Source: Treponema sp. (GTDB lineage Bacteria > Spirochaetota > Spirochaetia > Treponematales > Treponemataceae). From it: a stretch of 64,000 nt of DNA. The stretch is from positions 1 through 64,000 of the forward strand of contig JAKSTN010000003.1 in NCBI GenBank assembly GCA_024402535.1, in the 5' to 3' direction. Positions 35,807-44,450 of this stretch are shown here, in pieces. Both the position numbers and the translations under genes were made by a program. The notes beneath the pieces are model-generated. The model saw only the letters and a program-made list of their open reading frames with translations. It was not told the DNA's origin and ran no database searches. The number at the start of each line of letters is the position of its first letter. Position 1 is the stretch's first letter.

Positions 35807-35835
35807 ATGACAAGTTTTAATTAAATCATTACAAT
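35807..35835 (+). promoter_or_regulatory. Promoter of map, 6 nt before the ATG
   Basis: ATGACA at 35807-35812 (5 of 6 consensus), a 17-nt spacer and TACAAT at 35830-35835. The ATG at 35842 follows with no Shine-Dalgarno, so a leaderless mRNA is predicted. The -35 is shared in reverse (TTGTCA) with the divergent ankyrin gene. Confidence 0.6.
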
Positions 35836-35841
35836 AAAAAT

Positions 35842-36633
35842 ATGATTATCATTAAGAATGAAGAAGAAATCGCAGGTATCCGTAAATCCTGCCATATTAC
35901 AGCTGATATGTTCAATGAACTTATCCCGCAGATTAAAGCCGGTATGTCTACAAAGGATGTAGATAATCTTTTCAAAAATTACATTATTTCCCATGGCGGA
36001 AAGCCTGCATGGTACCGTGAAGATTTTCCTGGTGCAATCTGCATCAGTGTGAATGATGAAGTTATTCATGGACTTCCTTCAAAAAAACGCATCCTTAAGG
36101 ATGGTGATTTAGTTTCCATTGATGTTGGAATCGATCTTGACGGATATATCAGTGATACAACTCACAGTATCCAGATTGGTGAATGTTCGGCAGAAGTAAA
36201 ACAGCTTCACCAGGTAACAAAAGAATGTCTTGCAGCGGCAATTAATGCATGTGTAGCAGGAAACAGAATTAAAGATATTTCACGTGCAGTTTATGAAATT
36301 GCCCATGACAAATACGGTTATGGTGTAGTATATGATTTCTGCGGTCACGGAGTAGGGGTTGATGTTCACGAGGATCCAAGCATTCCAAATGATCCGAACT
36401 TTCATGGCGGAAACCCAAGAATCAAACCTGGTATGGTTCTGGCACTTGAACCAATGATCAACCTTGGAACAGCAGAAGTAGATGTTCTTCCAGACGGATG
36501 GACAGTTGTAACTGCTGACCGCAAGGTGTCATGCCATGAAGAACATACTGTAGTGGTATATGAAGATCATACAGAAGTTCTTACTGCTTTGGATTACAAA
36601 ACAAACAACGGCAAATTCAACGTAGGAATGTAA
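35842..36633 (+). CDS. map: Methionine aminopeptidase, type I
   Basis: Removes the initiator methionine from nascent proteins in the cytoplasm. The 263-residue pita-bread fold protein shows the metal ligands in order: Asp in VSIDVGIDLDGY, Asp in ISDTTHSI, His in CGHGVGVDVHEDPSIPN, Glu in LALEPMINLG and Glu in HEEHTVVV. The substrate-pocket His of GxPAWYRxxFPG is preceded by CISVNDEVIHGLP, a family hallmark. Length matches bacterial type Ia. A single gene between the ankyrin lipoprotein and htrA. Confidence 0.96.
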   Translation: MIIIKNEEEIAGIRKSCHITADMFNELIPQIKAGMSTKDVDNLFKNYIISHGGKPAWYREDFPGAICISVNDEVIHGLPSKKRILKDGDLVSIDVGIDLDGYISDTTHSIQIGECSAEVKQLHQVTKECLAAAINACVAGNRIKDISRAVYEIAHDKYGYGVVYDFCGHGVGVDVHEDPSIPNDPNFHGGNPRIKPGMVLALEPMINLGTAEVDVLPDGWTVVTADRKVSCHEEHTVVVYEDHTEVLTALDYKTNNGKFNVGM

Positions 36634-36721
36634 TTTGTAATTATATATAGAAAATTCTGTAACACAATCGGGGGATTTTTATTTATATTAGTATAAGATG
36701 CAAAACATGAGAGGCATTTAA

Positions 36722-38167
36722 ATGAAAAAAATTACTAAAAAAATCCTTACTATTTCACTGGCAGCCCTTCTGACTGCTTCACTTTTTGCTGATCCGCCTG
36801 CTCCAAAAAGAGCACAGGCAAATAAAAAAGAGGCTCTTTCTGTTGTAGAGGCTTTACAGACTTCTTTCAGAAACATTTCGTCTGAAATGCTTCCTGCTGT
36901 TGTAGAAGTTGATGTTACAGAAACAAAAACTTATACAAATCCTATGAGAAGTATTCCTTTCTTCTTCTTCGGAGATCCTGATGAAGAAGATTCCGATAAA
37001 GGAAAGAAAGAATATGAATCAAAAGGTTTGGGATCAGGTGTAATTGTTCGCCGTGACGGAAACGCTCTTTATGTTCTTACAAATAACCACGTTGCCGGCG
37101 GAGCTACAAAAATCAGCGTAAAGCTTAATGATGAACGGGAATTTGAAGGAAAACTTGTTGGTGCCGATGAAAGAATCGATATTGCACTGGTTTCTTTTGA
37201 ATCTACAGACAAATCAATTCCTGTGGCTCCACTTGGAAACAGCGATGACGTAATGCCTGGCGACATCTGTATGGCTTTTGGTGCTCCTTTGGGATACCGC
37301 CAGTCTGTAACACAGGGTATTGTAAGTGCCGTAGGCCGCGATGGTTCAGGAATAGGAAGCATTTCTGACTTTATCCAGACTGATACAGCCATCAACCAGG
37401 GGAACTCTGGTGGACCTCTTGTAAATATTTATGGTGAAGTTATTGGAATCAATACCTGGATTGCTTCCCGTTCAGGCGGTTCAAATGGTCTTGGCTTTGC
37501 AATTCCAATCAACAACGTAAAAAATGCCATTGATTCCTTTATTTCAGGTGGAAAAATTAAATACGGCTGGGTAGGGGTTTCCCTTACAGAAGTAAATCCT
37601 GATTTCAAAAAAGAACTGGGCGTTGAAGGTATTGAAGGGGCTTTTGCCGCTGAAGTATTCACCGGTTCTCCGGCTTTCAAATGTGGAATCAAACCTGGTG
37701 ATTTTATCATTGAATTAAACGGAAAACCTGTAAAAAGTGTTAATCAGTTGGTTCGTGATGTAGGAAACCTTCAGGCTGGAACAACTGCAAGATTTGTTGT
37801 AATTCGCGGTGGAGTTAAGCAGCCTGCAATTAATGTAAAAATTGATGAACGTACAGATGAAGTTGTTAATGCAAACAACAAGCTGTGGCCGGGATTCATT
37901 GCTAGTCCTTTGACAGATGATGCAAAAAAACGCCTTGAAATTGATGATAAAAAAGTAAAAGGTATTGTTGTAACAAATGTTCAGGCAAAAACACCAGCTG
38001 CAACACTTCGTCTTCAGAACGGCGATGTAATTACAGCCGTAAACGGAAAAAATGTTCGTGATGTAAAAGAATTCTATGATGAACTGGCAAAAGCTGACAA
38101 AACAATCAACTTTGACGTTTATTCAAACGGCGGAACACTGACAACAGGAACTTTCAAAATCCGTTAA
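36722..38167 (+). CDS. htrA: HtrA/DegP-family periplasmic serine protease
   Basis: A 481-residue envelope protease/chaperone. The signal peptide (KKILTISLAALLTASLFA) is followed by a trypsin-like domain with catalytic His123 (NNHVAGG), Asp153 (DIALVSF) and Ser229 (NQGNSGGPLVN). Two C-terminal PDZ domains follow (about 275-370, starting at YGWVGVSLTEV, and 390-480, with GIVVTNVQAKTPAATLRLQNGD). The LA-loop region holds a run of acidic residues and FFFFGDP. DegP-type proteins degrade or refold misfolded envelope proteins. Here the neighbouring giant exported proteins and the PpiD-like foldase are plausible clients and partners, which is inference. Confidence 0.94.
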   Translation: MKKITKKILTISLAALLTASLFADPPAPKRAQANKKEALSVVEALQTSFRNISSEMLPAVVEVDVTETKTYTNPMRSIPFFFFGDPDEEDSDKGKKEYESKGLGSGVIVRRDGNALYVLTNNHVAGGATKISVKLNDEREFEGKLVGADERIDIALVSFESTDKSIPVAPLGNSDDVMPGDICMAFGAPLGYRQSVTQGIVSAVGRDGSGIGSISDFIQTDTAINQGNSGGPLVNIYGEVIGINTWIASRSGGSNGLGFAIPINNVKNAIDSFISGGKIKYGWVGVSLTEVNPDFKKELGVEGIEGAFAAEVFTGSPAFKCGIKPGDFIIELNGKPVKSVNQLVRDVGNLQAGTTARFVVIRGGVKQPAINVKIDERTDEVVNANNKLWPGFIASPLTDDAKKRLEIDDKKVKGIVVTNVQAKTPAATLRLQNGDVITAVNGKNVRDVKEFYDELAKADKTINFDVYSNGGTLTTGTFKIR

Positions 38168-38188
38168 AAAAGGTTATTGATTGTTTAT

Positions 38189-38215
38189 AAAGGAGGCTTT
38201 CGCCTCCTTTTTTTT
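38189..38215 (+). terminator. Terminator of htrA
   Basis: AAAGGAGGC at 38189-38197 pairs with GCCTCCTTT at 38202-38210 around a TTTC loop, followed by T residues. Confidence 0.9.
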
Positions 38216-38217
38216 GT

Positions 38218-38246
38218 TTGTCAGACGTTTCTATTTATGGTATCAT
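38218..38246 (+). promoter_or_regulatory. Promoter of the rubredoxin operon
   Basis: TTGTCA at 38218-38223, a 17-nt spacer and TATCAT at 38241-38246, directly after the htrA terminator. A strong AAGGAG follows before the ATG at 38271. Confidence 0.65.
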
Positions 38247-38270
38247 TAAATTAGAGAAAAAGGAGAAATT

Positions 38271-38432
38271 ATGGACAGTTATATCTGCGATATTTGTGAT
38301 TATGTATATAATCCTGAAAAAGGCGATGCTGATTCAGAAATTGCTCCAGGAACAGCTTGGGAAGATCTTCCTGAAGACTGGGTTTGCCCTGTCTGTGGAG
38401 CTTCAAAAGCTGATTTTTTTAAGAAAAATTAA
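38271..38432 (+). CDS. Rubredoxin 1
   Basis: A 53-residue iron protein with the two knuckles CDIC near residue 6 and CPVC near residue 39 that bind a single Fe(Cys)4 centre. The typical core [10 protein letters not shown] and the aromatic residues Tyr, Trp and Phe of rubredoxins are present. It acts as a small cytoplasmic electron carrier, in anaerobes often for oxygen or peroxide detoxification through rubrerythrin, superoxide reductase or flavodiiron proteins, none of which is in this window. It is the first gene of a three-gene run with a second rubredoxin 17 nt downstream. Confidence 0.93.
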   Translation: MDSYICDICDYVYNPEKGDADSEIAPGTAWEDLPEDWVCPVCGASKADFFKKN

Positions 38433-38449
38433 TAAATCGAGGTAGAAAC

Positions 38450-38608
38450 ATGGAAAGAATGCAGTGCGATAATTGCGGACACGTTTATGATTCAACAGAA
38501 GGGGATGCAAAAAACAATGTTGCTCCAAATACTGCCTGGGCAGATGTTCCTGCAGACTACAAATGTCCTGAATGTGGAGCTGGAAAAGACGCATTTATTG
38601 TTGAATAA
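38450..38608 (+). CDS. Rubredoxin 2
   Basis: A 52-residue rubredoxin with CDNC near residue 6 and CPEC near residue 39, the core HVYDSTEGD and a Trp in NTAWADVP. It is a clear paralogue of the gene before it but differs at many surface positions and ends with FIVE instead of FFKKN, so the two carriers may have different partners. A GAGG-type site precedes the ATG. The stop lies 2 nt before the start of the TrpR-like gene, which implies coupled translation. Confidence 0.93.
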   Translation: MERMQCDNCGHVYDSTEGDAKNNVAPNTAWADVPADYKCPECGAGKDAFIVE

Positions 38609-38610
38609 TT

Positions 38611-38928
38611 ATGACTGAAACTTCCGAAAACAATCTTCCTGAAAACTTTGTGGAAGACAATCTTAAAGAAATCTGTCATCTCATTTCAAAAAACAGTGAT
38701 GAAGAGTTCTTGTATAACTTCTTTGACTGTCTTTTTACAAACAATGAAATGACTGATTTCGCCAAGAGATGGCAGCTTGTTAAGGAGCTGGACAGCGGTG
38801 TAACACAGAGAGAAATTGCACGAAAATACAATATGTCTTTGTGTAAGATTACACGCGGTTCAAAAATGCTGAAAAATCCTGACAGTGCCTTTCGTATCCT
38901 TCTTGATCGGTTGAAGGAAGTAAAGTAA
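38611..38928 (+). CDS. TrpR/YerC-family DNA-binding regulator
   Basis: A 105-residue helical protein. The segment FAKRWQLVKELDSGVTQREIARKYNMSLCKITRGSKMLKN aligns by eye with the Trp repressor helix-turn-helix region (QREL and ITRGSNSLK in E. coli TrpR). It follows two rubredoxin genes with a 2-nt gap, and no tryptophan genes are nearby. Family members include the tryptophan-responsive TrpR and the Bacillus YerC group of unknown ligand. Whether Trp is the co-repressor here is unknown. The N-terminal 25 residues are acidic and not conserved. A strong terminator follows. Confidence 0.82.
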   Translation: MTETSENNLPENFVEDNLKEICHLISKNSDEEFLYNFFDCLFTNNEMTDFAKRWQLVKELDSGVTQREIARKYNMSLCKITRGSKMLKNPDSAFRILLDRLKEVK

Positions 38929-38929
38929 A

Positions 38930-38963
38930 AAAAAAAAAGCTTCGCGCGAGCGAAGCTTTTTTT
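38930..38963 (+). terminator. Terminator after the TrpR-like gene
   Basis: GCTTCGC at 38939-38945 pairs with GCGAAGC at 38950-38956 around GCGA, between A and T tracts, so it may work in both directions (the acidic gene is convergent). Confidence 0.9.
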
Positions 38964-39007
38964 ATCTCTATTTTTTATAAAAAGTTACTGTTTTAGAGGG
39001 AATAAAA

Positions 39008-39310
39008 TTATTCTTCCCCGTCATCTTCTTCAAAGATCATGTCATCTTCGTCAATCAGTTCTTCAGCAGCATGTGTTCTGAAAGAATATCCTGATTCAGG
39101 TTCAACATCATCGTAAGGTTCATCGTAGTCGTCTACTTCTTCTTCTTGATAATCATCATTCCAGTCTGAATCTTCATCGTATTCATCCAGAGTGTCGTCA
39201 TCTTCGTAATCGAAATCATCTTCGAAACCATCTCCGAAATCGTCAAATTCGTCGTCATAAGACATAGACATTTCAAAATCAAAACTCTCTGAAGAAAAAT
39301 TTGCAGACAT
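39008..39310 (-). CDS. Hyperacidic small protein of unknown function
   Basis: A 100-residue protein with 48 Asp/Glu, no Lys, one Arg and one His by my count. The acidic tract covers most of residues 19-64, with Tyr, Phe and Trp spaced through it. No signal peptide, Cys or known motif is seen. The minus-strand start at 39310 has a GGGGC site about 6 nt upstream, and codon use looks normal, so it is probably a real gene rather than a chance frame. It converges with the TrpR-like gene and diverges from the giant lipoprotein gene. Candidate roles such as a nucleic-acid mimic, a metal-binding or a histone-like-protein chaperone are speculation. Confidence 0.6.
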   Translation of the reverse strand: MSANFSSESFDFEMSMSYDDEFDDFGDGFEDDFDYEDDDTLDEYDEDSDWNDDYQEEEVDDYDEPYDDVEPESGYSFRTHAAEELIDEDDMIFEEDDGEE

Positions 39311-39473
39311 TTATTGCCCCTGAGTTATTAAGAAGTTACGCCTAAAATGTAAATCACCTCCGATTTATTGTCAATATAGAAAAATGGAGAAATGGGAAGT
39401 GAAGTGACATGAAATAATTCTTTAGTTATAATAACGGCTTGTGTTTAAAAAGAAACAAAGAAGGAAAATGATT

Positions 39474-42400
39474 ATGCACAATAAAGGGAAGTTTTATAAA
39501 ACATTATTTTTTACTTTTGCAGCATTTATTTTTGCAGGCTGTGAGAATTTTATTGCCGGAAGTTTGCTGAAGGAAGAAATTGAGGCAAAGATTGAATATG
39601 AAAAAACTCCTTTCGTAAATGTTTTTATTCAAAAGTCTGATGTTGACGATAATGGTACTCTTTATCCTTCCGCCGACGGGGTTAAAGCAAAAGTTGGAGA
39701 AAGTTTTAAGATTTCCTATACAGCAAGTTCTACTTATTATTTTTTATATTGGCAGGCTCTTGATAGTAAAAAAAATATTCTGGATTCTTCAGTTGTAAAA
39801 TTTGATGATCCTGCAAAGGCTGCTACGTCAGCTGTAGTTTACATTGATTCTGAAGTGATTATTCAGGCAGTTACCAGTCCTGTTCCTAAAGCAGTAGTAA
39901 ATTTCAAGAAAAACTTTGATGCTGCCGGAAGTATAAAATCTGAAGATAAAAATACTTTCATGATGGATGAAGAATTCAGTTTTTCTTTTGTACCTGCAGA
40001 AGGATATCAGTTTATAAAATGGCAGGCTTCAAATAGCAGTATCGAAATAAAAAATCCGGAAAGCATTTCTTCAAAAGCCGTGGCAAAGGCTGACGGAGCC
40101 GTTACTATAACTGCAGTTTGTGCCCTTCGTCCTCAGGTTGGTAAAGGCAATACAAATCCGACGCAGACTGATTCTGTTTGTAAGGACACAAATATCATTA
40201 TTGACTTTGACAAGCCGCTAGGGAATTCTGAAGAAGAGCTTTCTGATATTAAATTATATTTTAATAACGTTGAATTGTATTTTGGCGAAGAAGAAGCTTT
40301 TGGAGCTCCATATTTCTATTTTGATAAAGATGAAACAGGTGATAAGGTAATTAATTATTCATGTGTTGTAATTCCTGCCCATTCAAAATATGCAGTTGAT
40401 GTTCCGGCGGGAAAGACTTCTTTCATTCGCGTTGTTCTTCCAGATTCTCTTTTTACATTAGATGAAGAAAAAAACTGCATTTATCTTTGTCCTGAAGGTA
40501 AAACTTACAGCTGGACATATAAAATCAATGAGAATACAAATGATAAAGCAAGAATCTCTGTAGAATATGAACCGGCAGCGGGTTTTGTGACAGGGAATAA
40601 TGGTGAATTCAATATTGGAAAAAACGTTGAATATTTGTTTAAACCGTCTGAATCTTCAAAATTTATCAGTTGGAAATGGGTTTGTGTTCCAGCTGAAGCT
40701 GCTGTTGTAAATACTTCTACTGATAATAATGGTGAAAGAATTTCATTTTATATCAACGAAGCATGTGATATTAATGTTGAAGCGGTAACAGCTGAAAAAC
40801 TGACTGTTGCATCCTTTGATCCTGTTTCAAAAGTTGAAGGAGTTGCAAAAAACAGCGACATCGTAATAACTTTCAATAAAGCTATTGCCAATACAGATAT
40901 GCAGTCTGCTATAGATAAAATTAAAATTCTTCTTGATGGTGTTGATGTTAAAAACTGCTATAAATCACCTTTAATTTCAGAAGATAAGAAGACAATTATT
41001 TTTAAGGCTGACATTACAAATCTTCTTCCAGTGGAAAAGGGAACAAAGATTGTTACAGTAATTGTTCCTTCTGATTTTTATTATGATATTTCGGAAGCTG
41101 TAAAGGTAAACCTTGAAGAATACACGACTTCTTTTGTGGTAAATGCTTCAACTTTGGAAAAGGCAAACGTAAATATCAATGCAGCCGGCGGAACAATAAC
41201 TCCTTCCGGTTCATACAGTTACAATCTTGGCGACAGCTTTGATGTTCTTTATAAGCCGGAATCTGGAAACAAATTCACAGGCTGGGCGATTGAAAAGGGA
41301 AGTATCTCCGCAGAATTGATTGAAACAGACCATCAGGAAAAGTATCTTGTCCGTTTTTATGATGATGAATCAAAATCAACTTATAAAGACTGTTTTGAAG
41401 TAACATTCACAGAATCAATAGACAAGTATCAGGCTAGTTTTACAGTTCTTGAAGAAATTTCCGGCTGTTCAATCAGACCTTCTTACAGTTTGATTCCTGC
41501 CGTAACATCTATAGTACCGGCCTTTTCAAATTCAGGTACAGCATTTGATGAAAATATAGAAATAGAATTTAACAAAGCCATGGCTCCTGCTTGTTTTGAA
41601 GGCTTCTATTCAGAAGATGCAGTCTCAACTCACAATTACGCTGTTTCTATTACAGACAAAAACGGAATTGATTTGTCACAGCTTTTTAATCTTCCATCAG
41701 GCTCTGAAGACAATAAAAAATGGACAATTAAACCAGATGCACTGAAAATCCGTTCGCTTCTGGAAGATGCGGCATATTCTGATATTGTTGTAACTGTAAA
41801 AACTTCAGCCAAAGACAGTTCAGAAGATGCTCTGTATGTTGAAAAAGAATTTGTAAAAACTTACAGAATCAACAGAAATCACGAAACAATTCCTCCAAAA
41901 ATTGTAGATTTAAAATTCGCTTCTTCCAGCCAGAAACTTAAAGAGAATGATTTATGTACAGCTGAATACTTTAATAAATGGTCAGATAGTACAACTGGTG
42001 AGTATAAGTATGGTGATTTTTCAAGGAACCATGTACGAAACAGCCTTGCTTTCCATGTTGAAGTTGCAGAAGAGGAATCTGGTTTTGACAAAATTGTCAT
42101 TAGTGAAAGAAGAGTCAAAGCTGTAAATACTCAAAATGTAAATGAAGATTATGTTCAGACAGTTTACGACCTTTCTGAAGAACGGGAAAATACTGTTGTA
42201 CGTGATTTTGAACATAAATTTAAATCACTGAATGACGGTATCATTGAGTTGAATATTTCAGTCTGGGATAAAGCCGGCAATAAGAATGACAATGATGTTA
42301 TTGTTTATGCAATTAAAGATACTGAGTATGTTACAAATTCAAGTGCTTATGATAATGTACACCTCCTTAATAGGTTTGACGCAGACTTTAATTTGATTAG

Positions 42401-44351
42401 TCCTCCTTCTAAATTGGAAACTGGTGACAAAGACGCAATATGCAGAATAGCATACCAGCTTGATGATAATGATGACTTTCTGGATACATTTTATGGAGAA
42501 TATAAATCACTTATAGAAGATCTTACAGTAAAAATGGAATATTGGAATACAGAAGATCATATATATGAAGTTCCAGCTCCACATAAAATTATTTGTGTTC
42601 CAGGTCAATATAATGAAGACGGGCACCCTGGTTTTGGATTTGTAATGAACAAGGATGTTCTTGATTTTAACAAGACCATCTACTTTAAAATAACTGTCAC
42701 AGACCAGGTTGGAAATTCAAAAACGGTATCTAAGTTTATACCTGCCTGTAATTCTGTTACTGTTTATAAAGATGATACTATAAAAGTTTATCCTGTTTTT
42801 GATGATTGTCCGGCTTCACCAGAAAGAGATTCATATGATGCCATTAAATACTATTCTGGAACATCTACCGACGCCGAAACAAATTTTACGGATGGAAAAA
42901 CCTATCGTGTAGTATATATGAATCCAAACACAAACAGTAGGTCTTATTTATATGGATTACCTTATAGTTTTACAATTAACATGGATGAAACGTCACAAAC
43001 TCCAGAATTTGAAATTCCAGAATTTGAAATAGTTTCTGTTGAACCAGGACCACAGTCTTCCAGCACAATGAAAGTAACATTAAAGCTGGAATCTGTTGAC
43101 AGTAATATACAGTATTTTTATTCCGCAAATTTGTATCATCCAAAAGATAACAAAAACAGCCCATATATTGAATTAAAAACATTCAACCTGGGAACAACTG
43201 ATTATGAAGCTAAAACAACTACATTCGAATTAAAAATTAACAGATTATATTCCTACCAATCTGATAGATATCATGAACCTAATCTTTTATATGTAAAACT
43301 GGCCGCCGGATACAATGGAATATTGAAGAAACCGGCTAGTGACCAATATAAATGCTATGATTTTAGCAGTAATATTAAATCTATGGATAATATTCCTCCA
43401 GATATATCACTTGCTGCCCATTTAAATATTCCTGGCGTGGACAGAAGTACAAACTCATTGAACATACGTATATTGGATGACCATAACTTAAAAACAGACA
43501 TTTATGGTTATGCAAGTCTTGAATATACAGTTTCAGATGTAAACAGTTCAGTACAACAAGTTGGAGATATAGAAGATCTTACAGAAGAAGAATGGAATGC
43601 TAAAGAAAAAAGAATCATTAAATTTATACCTGCCGAAGCAGGAAAGTCTTCTTATATGTCATTATCTTTTGCAGATTTTAATGCCGGTTCAAAATACAGA
43701 ATAGACGGATTGATTGAAGATGAATTTGGTAACAAAAAAATTACTAAAATAGGTATTTTTTATAACAATACTACATCTAATATTAAAAATCCTGTTTTAG
43801 TTGATAAGGTTAATGATAATACTGCACCAAAAATAGAACGGGCTACAGGTGATACTTATAGTAACTATTATTATAAGTTTTGGTCCTTTGATGGAGAAAA
43901 TTCTGCATCAGATTGTAACTATAACGGAGCCGGTAGTTGGCCATATACGCTAACAGCCGGCTTAAAAGATGAAAATGGAAATTATAAAGACTGTTTCTAT
44001 TTACTGCTTTTAAAAAGGAATTCAGAAACAGATAGTGAATCCTCGGATCCGACTTACAGTCTTTTCAGTAAAAATAAAACAGCAAATCAGAAGATTTTAT
44101 TAGATCTTAATGATAGCTATGTTGTTTTCTGTGACAATAAAACTCTGCTGTTTACAGCCTACTCAAAATACAATCTGGATAACAATATAAATATCTGGAA
44201 CCGTTGTGCTGGTAAAACAGGCTATAGTCTTATAGAAGACACAGATTCCTATAATCCAGACCTGACAGAAATTCCTGACGGTTATTATTACAGAGTATTT
44301 GCAGTATTTGCCGAAGGCGAAATGAAAATGTCAAAAGTAAAACAGAAGTAA
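39474..44351 (+). CDS. Giant lipoprotein with repeated Ig-like (Big_5-type) domains
   Basis: A 1,625-residue exported lipoprotein. The ATG at 39474 has AAGGAA 7 nt upstream and yields MHNKGKFYKTLFFTFAAFIF, followed by a lipobox AGC. An in-frame GTG at 39441 lies 8 nt after a TATAAT (39427-39432) and cannot be excluded. Repeated modules of two kinds alternate: a beta-strand repeat with the aromatic motif FLYWQA, FIKWQAS, FISWKWV or FTGWAIE (like bacterial InlB/BACON-type repeats), and an Ig-like Big_5 type with VKNSDIVITFNKAI or DENIEIEFNKAM. The C-terminal half is less repetitive, with phrases such as KITVTDQVGNSK. A surface role such as adhesion or glycan contact is likely but not shown. Confidence 0.78.
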   Translation: MHNKGKFYKTLFFTFAAFIFAGCENFIAGSLLKEEIEAKIEYEKTPFVNVFIQKSDVDDNGTLYPSADGVKAKVGESFKISYTASSTYYFLYWQALDSKKNILDSSVVKFDDPAKAATSAVVYIDSEVIIQAVTSPVPKAVVNFKKNFDAAGSIKSEDKNTFMMDEEFSFSFVPAEGYQFIKWQASNSSIEIKNPESISSKAVAKADGAVTITAVCALRPQVGKGNTNPTQTDSVCKDTNIIIDFDKPLGNSEEELSDIKLYFNNVELYFGEEEAFGAPYFYFDKDETGDKVINYSCVVIPAHSKYAVDVPAGKTSFIRVVLPDSLFTLDEEKNCIYLCPEGKTYSWTYKINENTNDKARISVEYEPAAGFVTGNNGEFNIGKNVEYLFKPSESSKFISWKWVCVPAEAAVVNTSTDNNGERISFYINEACDINVEAVTAEKLTVASFDPVSKVEGVAKNSDIVITFNKAIANTDMQSAIDKIKILLDGVDVKNCYKSPLISEDKKTIIFKADITNLLPVEKGTKIVTVIVPSDFYYDISEAVKVNLEEYTTSFVVNASTLEKANVNINAAGGTITPSGSYSYNLGDSFDVLYKPESGNKFTGWAIEKGSISAELIETDHQEKYLVRFYDDESKSTYKDCFEVTFTESIDKYQASFTVLEEISGCSIRPSYSLIPAVTSIVPAFSNSGTAFDENIEIEFNKAMAPACFEGFYSEDAVSTHNYAVSITDKNGIDLSQLFNLPSGSEDNKKWTIKPDALKIRSLLEDAAYSDIVVTVKTSAKDSSEDALYVEKEFVKTYRINRNHETIPPKIVDLKFASSSQKLKENDLCTAEYFNKWSDSTTGEYKYGDFSRNHVRNSLAFHVEVAEEESGFDKIVISERRVKAVNTQNVNEDYVQTVYDLSEERENTVVRDFEHKFKSLNDGIIELNISVWDKAGNKNDNDVIVYAIKDTEYVTNSSAYDNVHLLNRFDADFNLISPPSKLETGDKDAICRIAYQLDDNDDFLDTFYGEYKSLIEDLTVKMEYWNTEDHIYEVPAPHKIICVPGQYNEDGHPGFGFVMNKDVLDFNKTIYFKITVTDQVGNSKTVSKFIPACNSVTVYKDDTIKVYPVFDDCPASPERDSYDAIKYYSGTSTDAETNFTDGKTYRVVYMNPNTNSRSYLYGLPYSFTINMDETSQTPEFEIPEFEIVSVEPGPQSSSTMKVTLKLESVDSNIQYFYSANLYHPKDNKNSPYIELKTFNLGTTDYEAKTTTFELKINRLYSYQSDRYHEPNLLYVKLAAGYNGILKKPASDQYKCYDFSSNIKSMDNIPPDISLAAHLNIPGVDRSTNSLNIRILDDHNLKTDIYGYASLEYTVSDVNSSVQQVGDIEDLTEEEWNAKEKRIIKFIPAEAGKSSYMSLSFADFNAGSKYRIDGLIEDEFGNKKITKIGIFYNNTTSNIKNPVLVDKVNDNTAPKIERATGDTYSNYYYKFWSFDGENSASDCNYNGAGSWPYTLTAGLKDENGNYKDCFYLLLLKRNSETDSESSDPTYSLFSKNKTANQKILLDLNDSYVVFCDNKTLLFTAYSKYNLDNNINIWNRCAGKTGYSLIEDTDSYNPDLTEIPDGYYYRVFAVFAEGEMKMSKVKQK

Positions 44352-44450
44352 AGAAGGGTAGCAGAATGTAACATTGACTTCTAAAATAGATAATGTTAAA
44401 ATATTCTACTTATATTTATTTCTACTTAAACTAAAAGGATTAAAAGTAAA

